A stretch of DNA of 64,000 bases from Lasiosphaeria ovina (GCA_033439765.1 JAULSN010000006.1:3038001-3102000), one strand, 5' to 3'; shown: positions 10,457 to 21,650, counted from the stretch's first letter. The notes: generated by a model from the letters alone, not told the origin. Numbers and translations are program-made.

Positions 10457-11209
10457 ATGACGGCCATTCCCAGGATCCAGCAGGTACCTCGCTTCGTTTT
10501 CCGGCTCACGCAGCCTTATCGTCGCCACAACCGACTCTCCACAATGGCCGCTCAACCATCGACGCAGACAACACGTCCCGGCCCGATGCCCACCATCCCG
10601 GACTTGGTCGTCCCGCCTCACTTTTACCGTTTCAATACACCGGCTCAAGAATACATTGCCCGTAACAACAAGCCCTGGGATGGCATCGCCGTGGGTGCCT
10701 TGGTATTTTCCCCAGAGCTCAAGGTCCTCGTCATCCAGCGCGCCAAGACAGACTCGCTTCCCGATAAATGGGAAATCCCCAGCGGTGTTGTCTCCAACGA
10801 CCCAGCCAAGGACGCTACGATAATCTCCGCCGTGGCAAGGGAGCTCTGGGAAGAGACAGGCCTGCTTGCCCGAGGGCTGGCTAGGCTCGTCACTGCTCCT
10901 CTGGTCGGCTATCCCGAGTCGGAAGCACAACATCAGACAGAAGCGGATGGATTCGTGTTCAACAACAGCACCAGAACCAAGGTGTTTTGCCGATACGTTT
11001 TTGAGGTGGTGTATGTTGAGGACATGGCCCCGGGCACGCCTATCAAACTCAATCCCTGCGAACACCAGGACTTCTTGTGGGCCACAGAGGAGGAAATACG
11101 CGATCGGATTGTTGGCAAGGAGAAGCGGGAGATCGAATTTACGAGTGAACACCTGCAAAGGCTGATATTGGAGGGCTTCAAATTGAAGAGGAACTCTTGC
11201 AGTCCGTAG
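10457..11209 (+). CDS. Nudix hydrolase, paralogue 2
   Basis: Single exon, 250 aa from the ATG at 10457. A second ATG at 10544 (context ccacaATGg) would give 221 aa. The extra 29 residues are Arg-rich with no acid, like a mitochondrial presequence, so I prefer the longer form or alternative starts. The Nudix helix shows WEIPSG then RELWEETGL at 128-136; the REUxEE metal ligands are intact while the Gx5E part carries an insertion. WATEEEI and a final FKLKR match paralogue 1, which ends FKLWHA. The substrate is unknown; NAD, ADP-ribose and CoA derivatives are the usual options. It is transcribed divergently from the HET gene. Confidence 0.85.
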   Translation: MTAIPRIQQVPRFVFRLTQPYRRHNRLSTMAAQPSTQTTRPGPMPTIPDLVVPPHFYRFNTPAQEYIARNNKPWDGIAVGALVFSPELKVLVIQRAKTDSLPDKWEIPSGVVSNDPAKDATIISAVARELWEETGLLARGLARLVTAPLVGYPESEAQHQTEADGFVFNNSTRTKVFCRYVFEVVYVEDMAPGTPIKLNPCEHQDFLWATEEEIRDRIVGKEKREIEFTSEHLQRLILEGFKLKRNSCSP

Positions 11210-11227
11210 GGATACTATGACAGAGAA

Positions 11228-11491
11228 TCATTTCGTCTTAGTCACCTCACGGCCGTATGCGCTCTCGCAAGCGGCAAAGCAGATACTTTTTACGGATACC
11301 ACACTGCCTTTGCCAATAGCATTGCATTTCTTCATGCAATCCTCCAGCCCGGAGTCCTCACATGAAGAATCGTGTCAGTCGGTGATTTCTATAGGATGAG
11401 AATATCAACTTACTTGCTGCCCGTCGCTTTCAACCGGAAAGGCCAGGGCGGTTGAAGCAAGGAGACCGGCGACGATGGCGAGTGTCTTGAT
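11228..11491 (-). pseudogene. Small secreted Cys protein with lost start codon
   Basis: Exons 11491-11414 and 11356-11228 join in phase 0 through a 57-nt intron with GTAAGT donor, CTGAC branch site and GAG acceptor. The product would be ~68 aa: a signal peptide core (KTLAIVAGLLASTALA), a predicted cleavage before FPVES, then four cysteines in CMKKC…C…C spacing. No ATG precedes the signal peptide in this frame before a stop: the position where MKTLA would start reads ATC AAG ACA. Either the start codon mutated (ATG to ATC) or an upstream exon supplies it, but I found none. It lies tail-to-tail with Nudix 2, 18 bp apart. It resembles effector-like or antimicrobial small secreted proteins in form only. 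Confidence 0.55.
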
Positions 11492-11639
11492 TGGTGAGGT
11501 AGAGCTGAGAGCTGAGGGAATACCTGGAGCGAAGTGGAGATTGAGTTGCCGACACTGAAGTATGTGCTGCGGCGAGGCCTGGCAAGTATCAACTGTATGA
11601 TGACGTTAATGCTAAGCAATTACCGAGCTATCCCATTTT

Positions 11640-12265
11640 AAATGGAATCGTTTACCGAGGAACCTAAGCCGGTAACCGCATCACTATTCTACGCCGTCTA
11701 GGATATTCTTGAGTTATAATTACGGCGCCGGTACCAATATGAGAAATGACAACAGCAACAATACAATAGCATGACATAAGATTGACAGAGTATACCTCGA
11801 TCTATCCCTCTCATCTCGGTCAAAGTCCTCGCAGATTGGCTGACTGCGGGAAATAAACGACCAAGGCTCATAAGTGCATGTTGAACCTTCATGACATAGC
11901 TAACTAGTCTAACCGGCTTTGTCCTCGGAGACATCAAACTGGGTATGGTTACCTATGCACTTGACGTCTGTTTGGAAATCGTGATTCCTAGCCCCCTGCG
12001 CCATAGTATTTTATATGTTTATGTGTTTAGCTATGTGCATTGGTTGCGTAGCCTAAATTTGAGCAAGCCGGAGCACGAACATATTGATGGCCCAAATTAG
12101 GTACCACTAGCATGTGGCATGTGCTGGTACATGGAATGGGACAGTACATAGCATCCTAGGCTAATCGGTAGCATAGTACGCAATATCTTAACTACAGAAA
12201 TAGGACAGTTTTTAATATGCCAGTGCACAATATCCTAAACTAAATTATACCAGTATATATAACAT
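11640..12265. repeat. Decayed repeat, copy B (core 12005-12265)
   Basis: AT-rich and without a gene. The core aligns with copy A at 4225-4475, in the same orientation and with the same order of short matches (tatgtgttta, atattgatggcc, taggac). Conservation by eye is roughly three quarters over the best 100 bp. Confidence 0.6.
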
Positions 12266-12659
12266 ATCGGTACAGATGCAAGGTCCGGATACCCGCTAAC
12301 TGCTACTAACATTCTACACGAGATAGAAATAGCCTTTCTGGTAACTGTGATGTTGCCTTCAAGCAACACATCTCGGCTCGGATTAAAAACGCTAAATAGC
12401 GACAAGACAGGCCAGAAAAATTAGTTACAGCATCCCTACTTTAACAGTAAACATGCTAAGCGTAAGCACAAGACCCGTGAGCCCAATTCTCAGCCCCACG
12501 ACGGTTCAACTTCGTCTCCCCAAAGCAGGGGCAGACACGTACGCCAGTCCTAGCAGTCCCAAAACCCGGCCTCTGCCCTTCAGCTAATCAGAACACGAGT
12601 TTAATGCTGCGATGTTCGTGCAGTTGTACCAGGTGTCCATAGCTGTTAGACTTATACTT

Positions 12660-13090
12660 AGCAAATAGACCTAATGAAAGTGCTACCCAAGACGCAGCTC
12701 GCATCCGGAAAATGTCTTCCAGGCGCCTCGCTTCTTGCAGAGCTAGGAGGCGGCGGTCTGCTCTCGCTTGTAAACGACATAGACAGCTTTATGCCATAGT
12801 AACGCATTTTATTCCCAGTCGCCAGGGCCCAAGAGCTGAAGATATTATTCGGCAAATTTCTATCACTTAACCTAAAGCAGGTATAGCGCGACGAGATCAA
12901 CCTGATCATCAAGTTACTACAGCAGAACTAGGATACGGTTGTAAGCTAGTTAGTGTACTACTGCAGCTCACGGGCAAGCTGCTGGACATTATCCTCGATG
13001 AGAGGACCGAGTAGGTGGACTTGCAGCGGTCTATCGATAAGCCAACTACAGATAACTAGCGTATGAACCGGTACAAGGCAGGCGAGATGA
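12660..13090 (+). pseudogene. RIP-like relic of a protein-coding sequence
   Basis: Plus frame 12670-13090 reads as a charged, helix-rich protein (…RAEDIIRQ…, …KLVSVLLQLTGKLLDIILDE…) interrupted by stop codons. At ~13009 and ~13056 the stops are TAG where CAG (Gln) fits the context; another stop is TAA at 12868. C-to-T change in CpA context is the signature of repeat-induced point mutation. The frame is otherwise open for over 100 codons, so this is likely part of a dead transposon or duplicated gene. I cannot name the family. Confidence 0.4.
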
Positions 13091-13094
13091 GGAA

Positions 13095-14596
13095 TATAGC
13101 CGTCACCCACCTCTTCGGCTCAGGCTAAGTTGAAGTCTTAGACCTTTGTCAATTCTCACTCGTTGCCGCCATTGTAACCGTCTTAGTCCGGGGTATCTGC
13201 TTTTCCTTTCAGATTGTTTATAGGCGGTGTGGGCGCGAGACTTAGAGAGAGGGCAAAGGCTGACTGAAGTCTCCAGCGGTCAAGTGAGTGATACAAAAAT
13301 GCAAAAGGTAAGGCGAGATTACTTATTTTCGAGAATGGGTCCCATTTTAGCCATCTTCATATATGGGACCAATTCTAGGCCCACTCGGCTAGATTTGAAG
13401 CAATTCAACATACTGCGGCGCGGCCTGCCCGAAAATGGTAATTACGGTGGGCAAAGGTGAGCGAGCCTGAGAAAATCCCGAGCAAAAGACCGAGCCCGGC
13501 CTGAGCCAGGGTGAGCAATGTCACGTGGGCGAGGTACAAAAATGGAAATTTCGTGTGCCCAGAGTCGTCTCATAAAACCGAGAATCCGGTAGGCTGGGGG
13601 TGACAGGGGCGGCGATGCACCACAACTTCGATTGGATATCCTAGGGACTCGACGTTGCATTTGGCGCTGCTTCCGACCCATCCAGGCCTCTTGGAGGGTG
13701 GTACCAAGCTCGTTACCCGAGTTCAGCTTGCGACCTGGGGTCAGGGGCTGAGAAGAGCATTTCTCGTCAAAAGCATCATCATTCATTTGCCTTTCACTTG
13801 GACAAAAACATGAAAACTCGGAGCCGAACTTGCGGTGTGCGCCAAGGCAGGTGTGCCATGAGGCTCTTGCTCAGACGAAACGCAAGTGGCGTCTTCGAGG
13901 TCGATCGGTGACGCTAGACAGGCGCCGATCGTGGCCTGAAATGGGACTTGGGGGGACAGCGGCGGTGCATCGGGGTGGGGGGAGGGGAGATCGACGCCTT
14001 CCCTGTCAGAGGGGGAGGCCCCCGAGCGGCGCAAGTCGAACGGACCGCACCTTAATCTTGCACCTCCAAATCCATCCATCCAGCGCATTGGGACGGTGGA
14101 TGCAATAGGAAGGGAGGCTGTGTTTTTTTTCGACATCAAAAAGACGCTTTCTCTGAATTGCATTTGCGACCAACGGTTTCAAGTCTAGCGGTCGGGAGAG
14201 TGGAGAGGGCTAGGAAAGGCCGAGACATCAGCGCCGGGCCGAGCTCCACCAGCTGCTTCCATCCTCAGTGGCTTGCAGGCCCAAAACACGCTATCGATTT
14301 CCTAATCGGCCAGTGATAGGCGCCCATTGGGCCAGCGTTACCCGGCCGCTGGCCGCTTATTCCCCCTCCCCCCCTCTCTCACTGAAAAATGAGACCTGTG
14401 GCTCTTCGGGCTTGCGCTAAGCCAAGTGGGCCCTTTTCCCTTCCGTCATCTCTCTTGCCCAACCCAACGTTCCCACTCTGTTGCAAAACGAGAGGAGCCG
14501 CCACCGAGTCTGGCCCGGGAAAAAAGACAATGCATTGTGTCGCAGCGCCGTTGTTGTGAGATGCCGCCGCCAGCGACATTGTGACGACGCAACGAG
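13095..14596. other. Intergenic with repeat fragments; upstream of the channel gene
   Basis: At 13095-13175 a segment matches ~6010-6090, and 13538-13590 matches the reverse complement of ~6235-6290. The ORFs in this stretch have poor composition and no splice support. The GC-rich part from ~13800 to 14596 is presumably the promoter and 5' UTR of the CSC1-like gene. I see no other gene. Confidence 0.45.
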
Positions 14597-17500
14597 ATGA
14601 TGGAGTGGAGTGCCGCGCCGCCGCATCACAATCTCGACATTGACAGGCGCGCTTTTCTGGTCAGTGATCCCCGCTGTTAGCCCAGTGCGCCGCCGCATTG
14701 CGACGGGTCCGTGGCTGGCAGAGAGATGCGATGGATCAATGCTGATTGAGACGGGCGGGGTCGACAACGACAACAGAACCAGAGCGATGATCCCAGAATC
14801 GGGTCGACCCGCGACAACAGCACCAGCGGCACCGCCAGCACTCTGGCAAAAACTGCCACCCAGTCTGGGACCAACTCGGCATCGCTAACGTCGCTGGGCA
14901 GCACCTTTGTGCCCGTCATCATCTACTCGGCCATATGCCTAGCCATCTTCTTCATCTTTCGCCGGAAATGTCCCCGCGTCTATGCGCCTAGGACGCTGCA
15001 GACCCTGCGCGGGCCAGAGTAGGTTGTTCTGCGTCTGTTCATGTCCACGGCCGTCCCGTCCCGTTGTGTCGCCGATCGGCGTGGCGGTGGGACGTGCTGG
15101 CCTGGACCCGGGAGCTGCTGCACCGTGCCGTGAGGCTAAAACGGGAGGCTAACCACGGCAATCAATTGCCTGGCACAGGCACCCGAGTCCCCGGCTCCCG
15201 AATGGCTGGGTCGACTGGATCAAACCCTTCTTTGCCATTGAGGACGACTACATCCTCAACCACTGCACCCTAGATGGCTTCTTCTTTCTCCGCTTCCTCC
15301 GCATCATCTCCATCATATGTCTGGCCGGAGCTTGCCTCGCCTGGCCCATTCTGCTCCCCATCCACGGCACTGGCGGCTTCGGTCTGCAGGAGCTGGACCT
15401 CTTGACCATTGGCAACATCAAGCTCTCCGACCGCTTCTATGCCCATGTGGCTGTGGCCTGGTGCTTCTTTGGTAAGCGTCGGCGGCGGCCTCCTGACGGG
15501 AAGCGTCTATCTAACCTTGCATCCAGGTTTCGTGCTATTCACCGTCTGCCGGGAATGCATCTACTACATTAACCTTCGCCAGGCTTATCTCCTGTCGCCA
15601 AACTACTCTAAGCGTCTTTCATCGCGCACAGTTTTGTTCACCTGCATCCCCAGGCCGTATCTTGAAGAGGCCAAGTTGCGCAAGCTGTTTGGCGACTCGG
15701 CAAAGAACATCTGGATCCCGAGGAATACGAACCATCTGCGGGGGCTCGTCGAAGATAGGGAGTCGACCGCCGACCGCTTGACAAAGGCCGAGGTTCAGCT
15801 GATTCGGATGGCTAACGCGGCTCGCAACAAGCATCTCAAGAAGCATCCCGAAGCGCTACCTCCACACCTTCCAGACTCCAACGCCTCCGGTAGCAAGTCT
15901 CCCGGGTCCCGCATCTCCACGCAAGATACCAGCCACGGAGATGAGGAAAAGGGTAAGGCTGACTCTGCCGTCCGCTTCGCGGAGCGCCAGCTCTCTACGC
16001 TGGACGCAATTTCGTTGGAAATCCAGACAGATCCAGAGTATACACACCCGTACGGACTCAACCCCTCGTTGCCCGACGTCAGGGGCTCTGTAGCCAGTCT
16101 TTGGATACCGGCCGAGGCCCGGCCGCACCACCGCCCCATCGCAAACTTTGGGCGTCGCGTCGACACTATAAGATGGTCGAGGGCGAGACTAAAGGCTTTG
16201 AACAGGGACATTTGGAAGCTGCGGCGGAAGCACCGCGGGGGCGACGGCGCGCCGCTCGACGCCGCCTTCATCGAGTTTGACTCGCAGGCCAGCGCGCAGG
16301 TGGCCTTCCAGACCCTGGCGCACCACCAGCCGCTGCACATGTCGCCTCGTTACATCGGCATCCAGCCCCAGGAGATCATATGGAGCGCCTTCCGCATCAA
16401 GTGGTGGGAGCTGATCATGCGCCGCTTCTTCATGATGTCCGCCATCACCGCGGCGATCATCTTCTGGTCCATCCCGTCTGCGCTCGTAGGCACCATCTCC
16501 AACATCCACAAGCTGAGCCAGATGGTCTTCTTTCTGAACTGGATCGAGCTTCTCCCGACCACCATTACGGGAGTGATCGAGGGTCTGCTGCCGGCGTTGG
16601 CGCTGTCGTTTCTGATGGCGGCCGTTCCTATGATGCTCAGGGGTTAGTACAGTTAACCACCACGGCGTGTCTGTCGTTGATCATGCCTGCTGACCCGAGT
16701 TTGGTATTTAGGGTGCGCTAGAGTTGCGGGCATACCTTCGCATGCGCTGGTTGAGCTCTACGTCCAGGGAGGCTACTTTGCCTTTCAAGTCGTCCAAGTT
16801 TTCATCGTGACGACGCTCACGTCTGCAGCGTCTTCTGCATTCGAGGATATCCTGAAGGACCCCCTCTCGGTCAAGGATCTGCTGTCCCAAAATCTCCCCA
16901 AAGCCTCAAACTTTTACCTGTCGTATATCCTTGTTCAGTGTCTTGCAGCCGGCGCGAACAATCTCTGCAATGTCGTCGATCTTTTCCGCCACGAAGTCCT
17001 GGGGAAAAGCACCATTAACCCGAGACGGCAATTCGAGCGGTGGCGGAAGCTCCGCCCGGTGCACTGGGGCTCCGAGTACCCCAGGATTACCAATATGGGA
17101 GTTATAGGTTCGTTTTCTGTGCCCGGTCACCTTAGCTATGATAGGCATGTCCCGCGGCTAACACAACAGAATAGCTATCAGCTACTCTTGCATAGCTCCC
17201 CTGATCCTCGTCTTTGGCGGGCTTGGAATGGAATTTCTGAGAATTGTGTACCGGTACAATCTCATCTATGTTTTCGATTCAAACTTTGACACCAAAGGGC
17301 TCTTCTACCCCCGAGCACTGTTGCAGCTCCTGATCGGGCTGTACGTGGCGGAGATCTGTCTCATCGGGCTCTTTGCGCTTAAGATTGCCATCGGGCCGAT
17401 GCTGCTCATGATCCTGTTCCTCGTCTTCACGGGGCTCGTGCACATGTCGCTCAGCGACTCCCTGACGCCCCTCCTCAACAACCTCCCCCGCACGCTCGCC

Positions 17501-18154
17501 ATGGAAAAGGACCACGGGCCGATCGAAGACCCGATCCCCGCGGCGCAGACCCCCAGCAGCCAGCCGAGGCCCGAACACTCGGGCGGGCTCGCGGCCAACT
17601 ACTACGACGAGGACGAGCACTTTGGCGACGAGCCCGAGCCGCCGCCGCTCGAGACCATGGACACGGACACGCAGATGCGCGGCATCGAGGGCAGCAGCAG
17701 CATCAAGTACGCCGTGGCCGAGTGGACCAAGTCGGCCATCAAGGCGCGCTTCAAGCCCGACAACGACGACCAGTCCGGGCTGACGCGCGTACTAACACAA
17801 ATCAAGGCGTGGATCACGCCCGACCCGGCGCGCAAGCCCAACTTCATCATGCTGTGGCTACACCCCGAGACGTACCAGGACTTCCGCGCGCTGCAGGCCA
17901 CCGTCAACCCGGGGCCCAGCGACGTCGAGCTGCCGCCCGACTACGTGCGCCGCGTCTACCAGCCGCCCGAGATGTGGCGCCCCGCGCCCAAGCTGTGGCT
18001 GCCCAAGGACGACGCCCGCGTCAGCCGCCAGGAGCTCGCCCACAGCAAGGACGCCATCGTCGCGTCAGACCAGGGTTGTTGGCTCAACGACAAGGGCCGC
18101 GTCGTGTGCGACCACGAGGCCTCGCCGCTGCACGAGCCCGTGATACTGTACTAA
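14597..18154 (+). CDS. CSC1/OSCA-like (DUF221) calcium-permeable channel protein
   Basis: Polytopic membrane protein of the CSC1/OSCA/TMEM63 family; characterised members are osmo- or mechanosensitive cation channels. Model: 14597-14659, 14777-15018, 15179-15471, 15527-16642, 16712-17107, 17175-18154, giving 1029 aa with all phases consistent. The N-terminal helix (FVPVIIYSAICLAIFFIF) is followed by RRKCPRVYAPRT, then two helices, a cytosolic domain starting LFTCIPRPYLEEAKLRKLFG, and the core helices from WWELIMRRFFMMSAITAAIIF onward. A long acidic tail ends at HEPVILY. The frame of the first helix has no ATG and an in-frame TGA at 14747; I therefore place the start in a 63-nt first exon ending at a GTCAGT donor. 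That exon is the weakest part of the model. Confidence 0.85.
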
Positions 18155-18711
18155 AGAAACTGAGTGGGATGGGAGGCGTTTGCGGCGATGGGTGCATAGA
18201 AGTGACGACGTTACGCTGTCCGTAATTATATAGCAAACTACTATACCCCGAGATGCTGCTGCTAGGTATGCTAATTAAGCGGGGCGTGGGCAGTGTTTTG
18301 ACTTTCATTTCGGCTGGGACTATCTGTGGGCGGAGGCATCGGTCATGTAATTAATTAGCACTCGAATTGTTCCATACGAAACGTAATTAGCACGCGGCAA
18401 TCATGATACCTAATATAGTAAGATTACTTATGGATTTACGCGGGTAGGCACCGCGGAATTGTGAATTATAAAGAAAGAAAGACCCCAACTATCTTCCTTC
18501 GATACTAAAGTAAGACGGACATTGTTATAAGAGTCGTTTTCCACACCTCGGCGTTATTGGAATAAACAAACCATCCCTTATTCTGTAAAGAAATCAATAA
18601 TCTTTTCTTTCTCAACGCATGTGTTGAACCTTGAATGCGGATGAGCGCGAGCGGAGCTCCGGTTATGGAGTGCATTAGTCCTCCCAAATTTCAACCAATT
18701 AAAAGGATCTC
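18155..18711. other. Intergenic, AT-rich
   Basis: 3' flank of the channel gene and 5' flank of tRNA-Lys. AT-rich, without any supported ORF. Confidence 0.6.
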
Positions 18712-18784
18712 GCCCGGCTAGCTCAATCGGTAGAGCGTGAGACTCTTAATCTCAAGGTTGTGGGTTCGACCCCCACGTCGGGCT
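18712..18784 (+). tRNA. tRNA-Lys (anticodon CTT)
   Basis: A full cloverleaf can be drawn. Acceptor stem GCCCGGC pairs with GTCGGGC. The D arm contains the A-box TAGCTCAATCGG. The anticodon stem TGAGA/TCTCA encloses loop CTCTTAA, and the T arm holds the B-box GGTTCGACCCC. The discriminator base is T. There is no intron. CCA is not encoded, as usual in eukaryotes. A T-rich run downstream (tatttttg near 18811) can serve as Pol III terminator. Confidence 0.95.
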
Positions 18785-19107
18785 CAATTCCCGGCGGCGA
18801 GTTCGTTTCTATTTTTGTCTTCCCCTTTTTGCTTTTTGCTTGTGTACATGTTGCTAGCTTATTATGATTACTGAATTGGAAATTTCTAAATAGTGAAGCA
18901 CATGGTTTGCAGTTTCTCGAGGAGGTAGTAGTTATCGGTAATACAAATCCGCTCGATTTATCATGATTCCTGCAAAATCTGTCTATACATTCTGGTCCTG
19001 CCTCTCGTCCGTCCTATATGCACAATTTGTTACCCGACAATATTGATCCCGATACCCATACCCGCAGTTGATGCAATTGAGCTACCACAACACGAGTCCC
19101 CAAGAAC

Positions 19108-20793
19108 CTAGATGAACAGCTTCGAGCCGTGGTACTTGGTCTTCTGCTTGTAGGTCTCTGACTTGCCGACCCCATGACTGAAATGAGCCTCACTGAAATC
19201 CTCGTTCGTTCGCCTGGGGAAGCCCTTGAACGAGCGGGCATACGTGGCAACAGAGTGCGCAACGAGCTGAAATTCGGGGATTGCGCGTTAGCATGACAGT
19301 GATTATACATGTGCAGGAAAGAAGGGAAACGCCACTTGACAAAAACAGCTTACCTTTGTGTTGAGCTCCCAGGCGGTCAGGTTCAGGTTGCTGACGTCGT
19401 CGCAGAGGGCGTGGTAGCAGACGTCGTAGGGGACGCCGGGCTCGCCGCCGAACTGGCCGGCCTCCTTCTTGGACTTGATGCCCTCGGCGCCCGTGGCGAT
19501 GCCGCCGCCGGGGATGCCGTGGCGGATGAAGCCGTCGTAGTCGCTGCGGCCGTCGAAGGCGATGAAGGTGTAGTTGAGGCCGTGCGCGGCGTACCAGTCG
19601 ACGTACAGGTCGCGCAGCTCCTGCGAGCCGACGGGGTTGACGTCGTTGCGCGCGTCGTAGATCTGGAAGGCGAAGTTGGGGCTCGCCAGCATGTCGTAGT
19701 CCATGAACAGGCGGATCTTGCGGTTCTCCGACGCCGGCAGCACGTCGACGTAGTAGTCGGACCCTAGCAGCCCCTCCTCCTCGCCCGCCCACCACGCGAA
19801 CCGCACGCAGTTTTTCACCGAGAAGTTGGTCAGCTGCGTCGCCACCTCCAGCAGCGTGATGCTGCCGGACCCGTCGTCGTTGATCCCCGGGCCCTCGGGC
19901 ACCGAGTCGCTGTGCCCGCCGAGCATGACGCAGTTGTCCGGGTCGCCCTGCGTCGTCTGCGCGATGATGTTGTTCGTGACGATGGTGTTGACCACGGCGT
20001 CAATGTACGCGATCACGTCGACCGTCTCCCCCTTGGCGAGCTTGGCGAGCACCGGCGCCGCTTCCGACCCGGCCAGGCCGAACGTGGCGACGTGGTCGGG
20101 CGACGGCGTGCCCAGGGTGCCCTGCACGGGGAAGGTCTCGTAGTTGAAGACGATGGCGGCGATGGCCCCGGCCTTGCCGGCCAGCTCTGATTTGGTGCCA
20201 AAGGGGCAGGTGCCTCGCTTGACGAAGGCGACCTGGCCAGACACGGCGGCCGGGTAGTCGTCGGCGTCGCAGCCCTCGTTTGCGACGAGGACCAGGTGGC
20301 CGTAGACGGGCTGTTTGTTTTTAGTGGGCGGGGTCAGGCTCATGGGCGAGGCCGAGGCGGGGACCTCGTGGTCCAGCACCAGGCGGGACTCAAACACATT
20401 GCCCGAGACGGCGGGGAAGGGCTGCTTGGACAGGGTGTAGTAGTCGCCGAGGGCGGCGAGAGACCTGTAGATGTAGTCGAGCGTGCCGACGTGGCCTGCG
20501 CTGCCAATGACGCGCGTGGGATGGTTGTACTCGGGCTCGCCCAGCTTCGCGATCTCAAAGAGTTCCTTTGCGCGGGCCAGAAGGCTGTCCTTGCTGATGG
20601 TTGCTTGCAAGTCCTCGGAGTCGACCAAGGGCTTATCACGGCTAGCGCTGACTGGAGCCTGGGCCGAGGTCGGGAGGCGGGCCTGAGTTGGCTCGACGGC
20701 GTCGACGAGCGGCTTTTGCAATTGGACCTGCAGCGCGGACACGCCTCCCAAAACCGCCAGCCCGCCCACTGCGAGTCGCTTGAGGCCTGTCAT
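19108..20793 (-). CDS. Secreted M28 leucine aminopeptidase with PA domain
   Basis: Zinc exopeptidase of family M28, similar in build to fungal leucine aminopeptidase 2 (Lap2), releasing N-terminal residues from extracellular peptides. Exons 20793-19354 and 19266-19108 give 532 aa; the 87-nt intron has GTAAGC and TTTCAG ends. The signal peptide covers residues 1-20 (…GGVSA). A PA (protease-associated) insert runs at ~165-250. Zn ligands are visible as H294 (GGHSDS), D306/D307 (NDDGSG), E338-E340 (GEEEG), D365 (FMDYD) and His in YHALCDD. Several NxS/T sites (NFS, NYT, NLT) fit a secreted glycoprotein. Length and motifs are normal. No neighbour suggests a pathway; nutrient acquisition is the likely role. 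Confidence 0.92.
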
Positions 20794-21650
20794 TTTTGCG
20801 GGTGCCGTGTTCTCCGACGGCGCGATGCTGAAGGCGGAGAGAGTTGGGATGGAGGATGCTGCGAAAGAAGCTTGCGAGTTCGGCCGCCGGCGGATTCAAG
20901 ACACAACAGCCCAGCCGCAGCACAATGTTGCTGGGCCGACAAAAAGCACGCCATTCCCATTCGGGCTGGGTTTGTGTGGCCCAGGCGGAGGCTAACTGAC
21001 CTAGCGTCGATAACGTTATCACCAAGGTGGGGTCGCTGTGTGCTGCGGGCGGAGCTTTGGACGCCGGAGGCCGCCCCGATTTGCTGCTGCCTGGAGCCGG
21101 AGCCTGACGGTCGCGATTGTGGTCTTGCCCTGCAGACCCCGCCATGCCCGATCAATGTGCAATGCCAGATGCGCGTTGCATGGGCGCAGCGTCTGAGAGC
21201 ATTGGCTTGAGGCTCGAAAGCTTAGCTGGATAGCCGTCTGATCATGCACCCCGGAATTATCTGACGTATGTAAGAACAGAGTACCACCTGGAGTCGATGG
21301 TCGAAATTCGGCAACGGAGGCGGTGGGAAGGAGGTGGTGGGAAGAAGGGGCTTGCTTCGCCAAAAATCACAAGTCGCCAAGGTATTTGTGTAACGTAGGT
21401 ACTGTGCTTCACATGTTTGCCATTCTCGCCGCCATTGTGACAAGCTGCAGTCAATGATGCATACCTGCACCATTAGGACATGAGAACAAAAGGCAAAAAA
21501 ACTGTGCTCAACATTATGAGCCAATATAAATCTCGAGGTAAGTTCTAGGTATCTAATCTCAGATACTTTAAACTAGTGTAAATGGCCAGCCAAAAAAGCC
21601 CTGGGTATCATCAAAAACGTATTTATCGTACATGTCCACTCCGAGTGTGA
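20794..21650. other. Intergenic between aminopeptidase and Cys/His-repeat gene
   Basis: It lies upstream of the aminopeptidase (minus strand) and downstream of the repeat-protein gene. The long plus-strand ORF starting at 20296 runs antisense through the aminopeptidase and is a GC-composition artefact. No supported gene. Confidence 0.6.

Noticed and set aside
10286..11158. 290-codon minus-strand ORF
   Set aside because: Antisense to the Nudix 2 gene, begins at a non-ATG codon and shows no family features.
13783..14163. 126-codon minus-strand ORF upstream of the channel gene
   Set aside because: Pro/Ser-rich chance ORF in a GC-rich promoter region; no support beyond length.
14610..14888. 92-codon plus ORF as the N-terminus of the channel gene
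   Set aside because: It is in a different frame from the first membrane helix and no intron joins them in phase; the 14597-14659 exon with a GTCAGT donor fits instead.
20296..21210. 304-codon plus-strand ORF
   Set aside because: Runs antisense through the well-supported aminopeptidase and has no domain; an artefact of GC-rich third positions.
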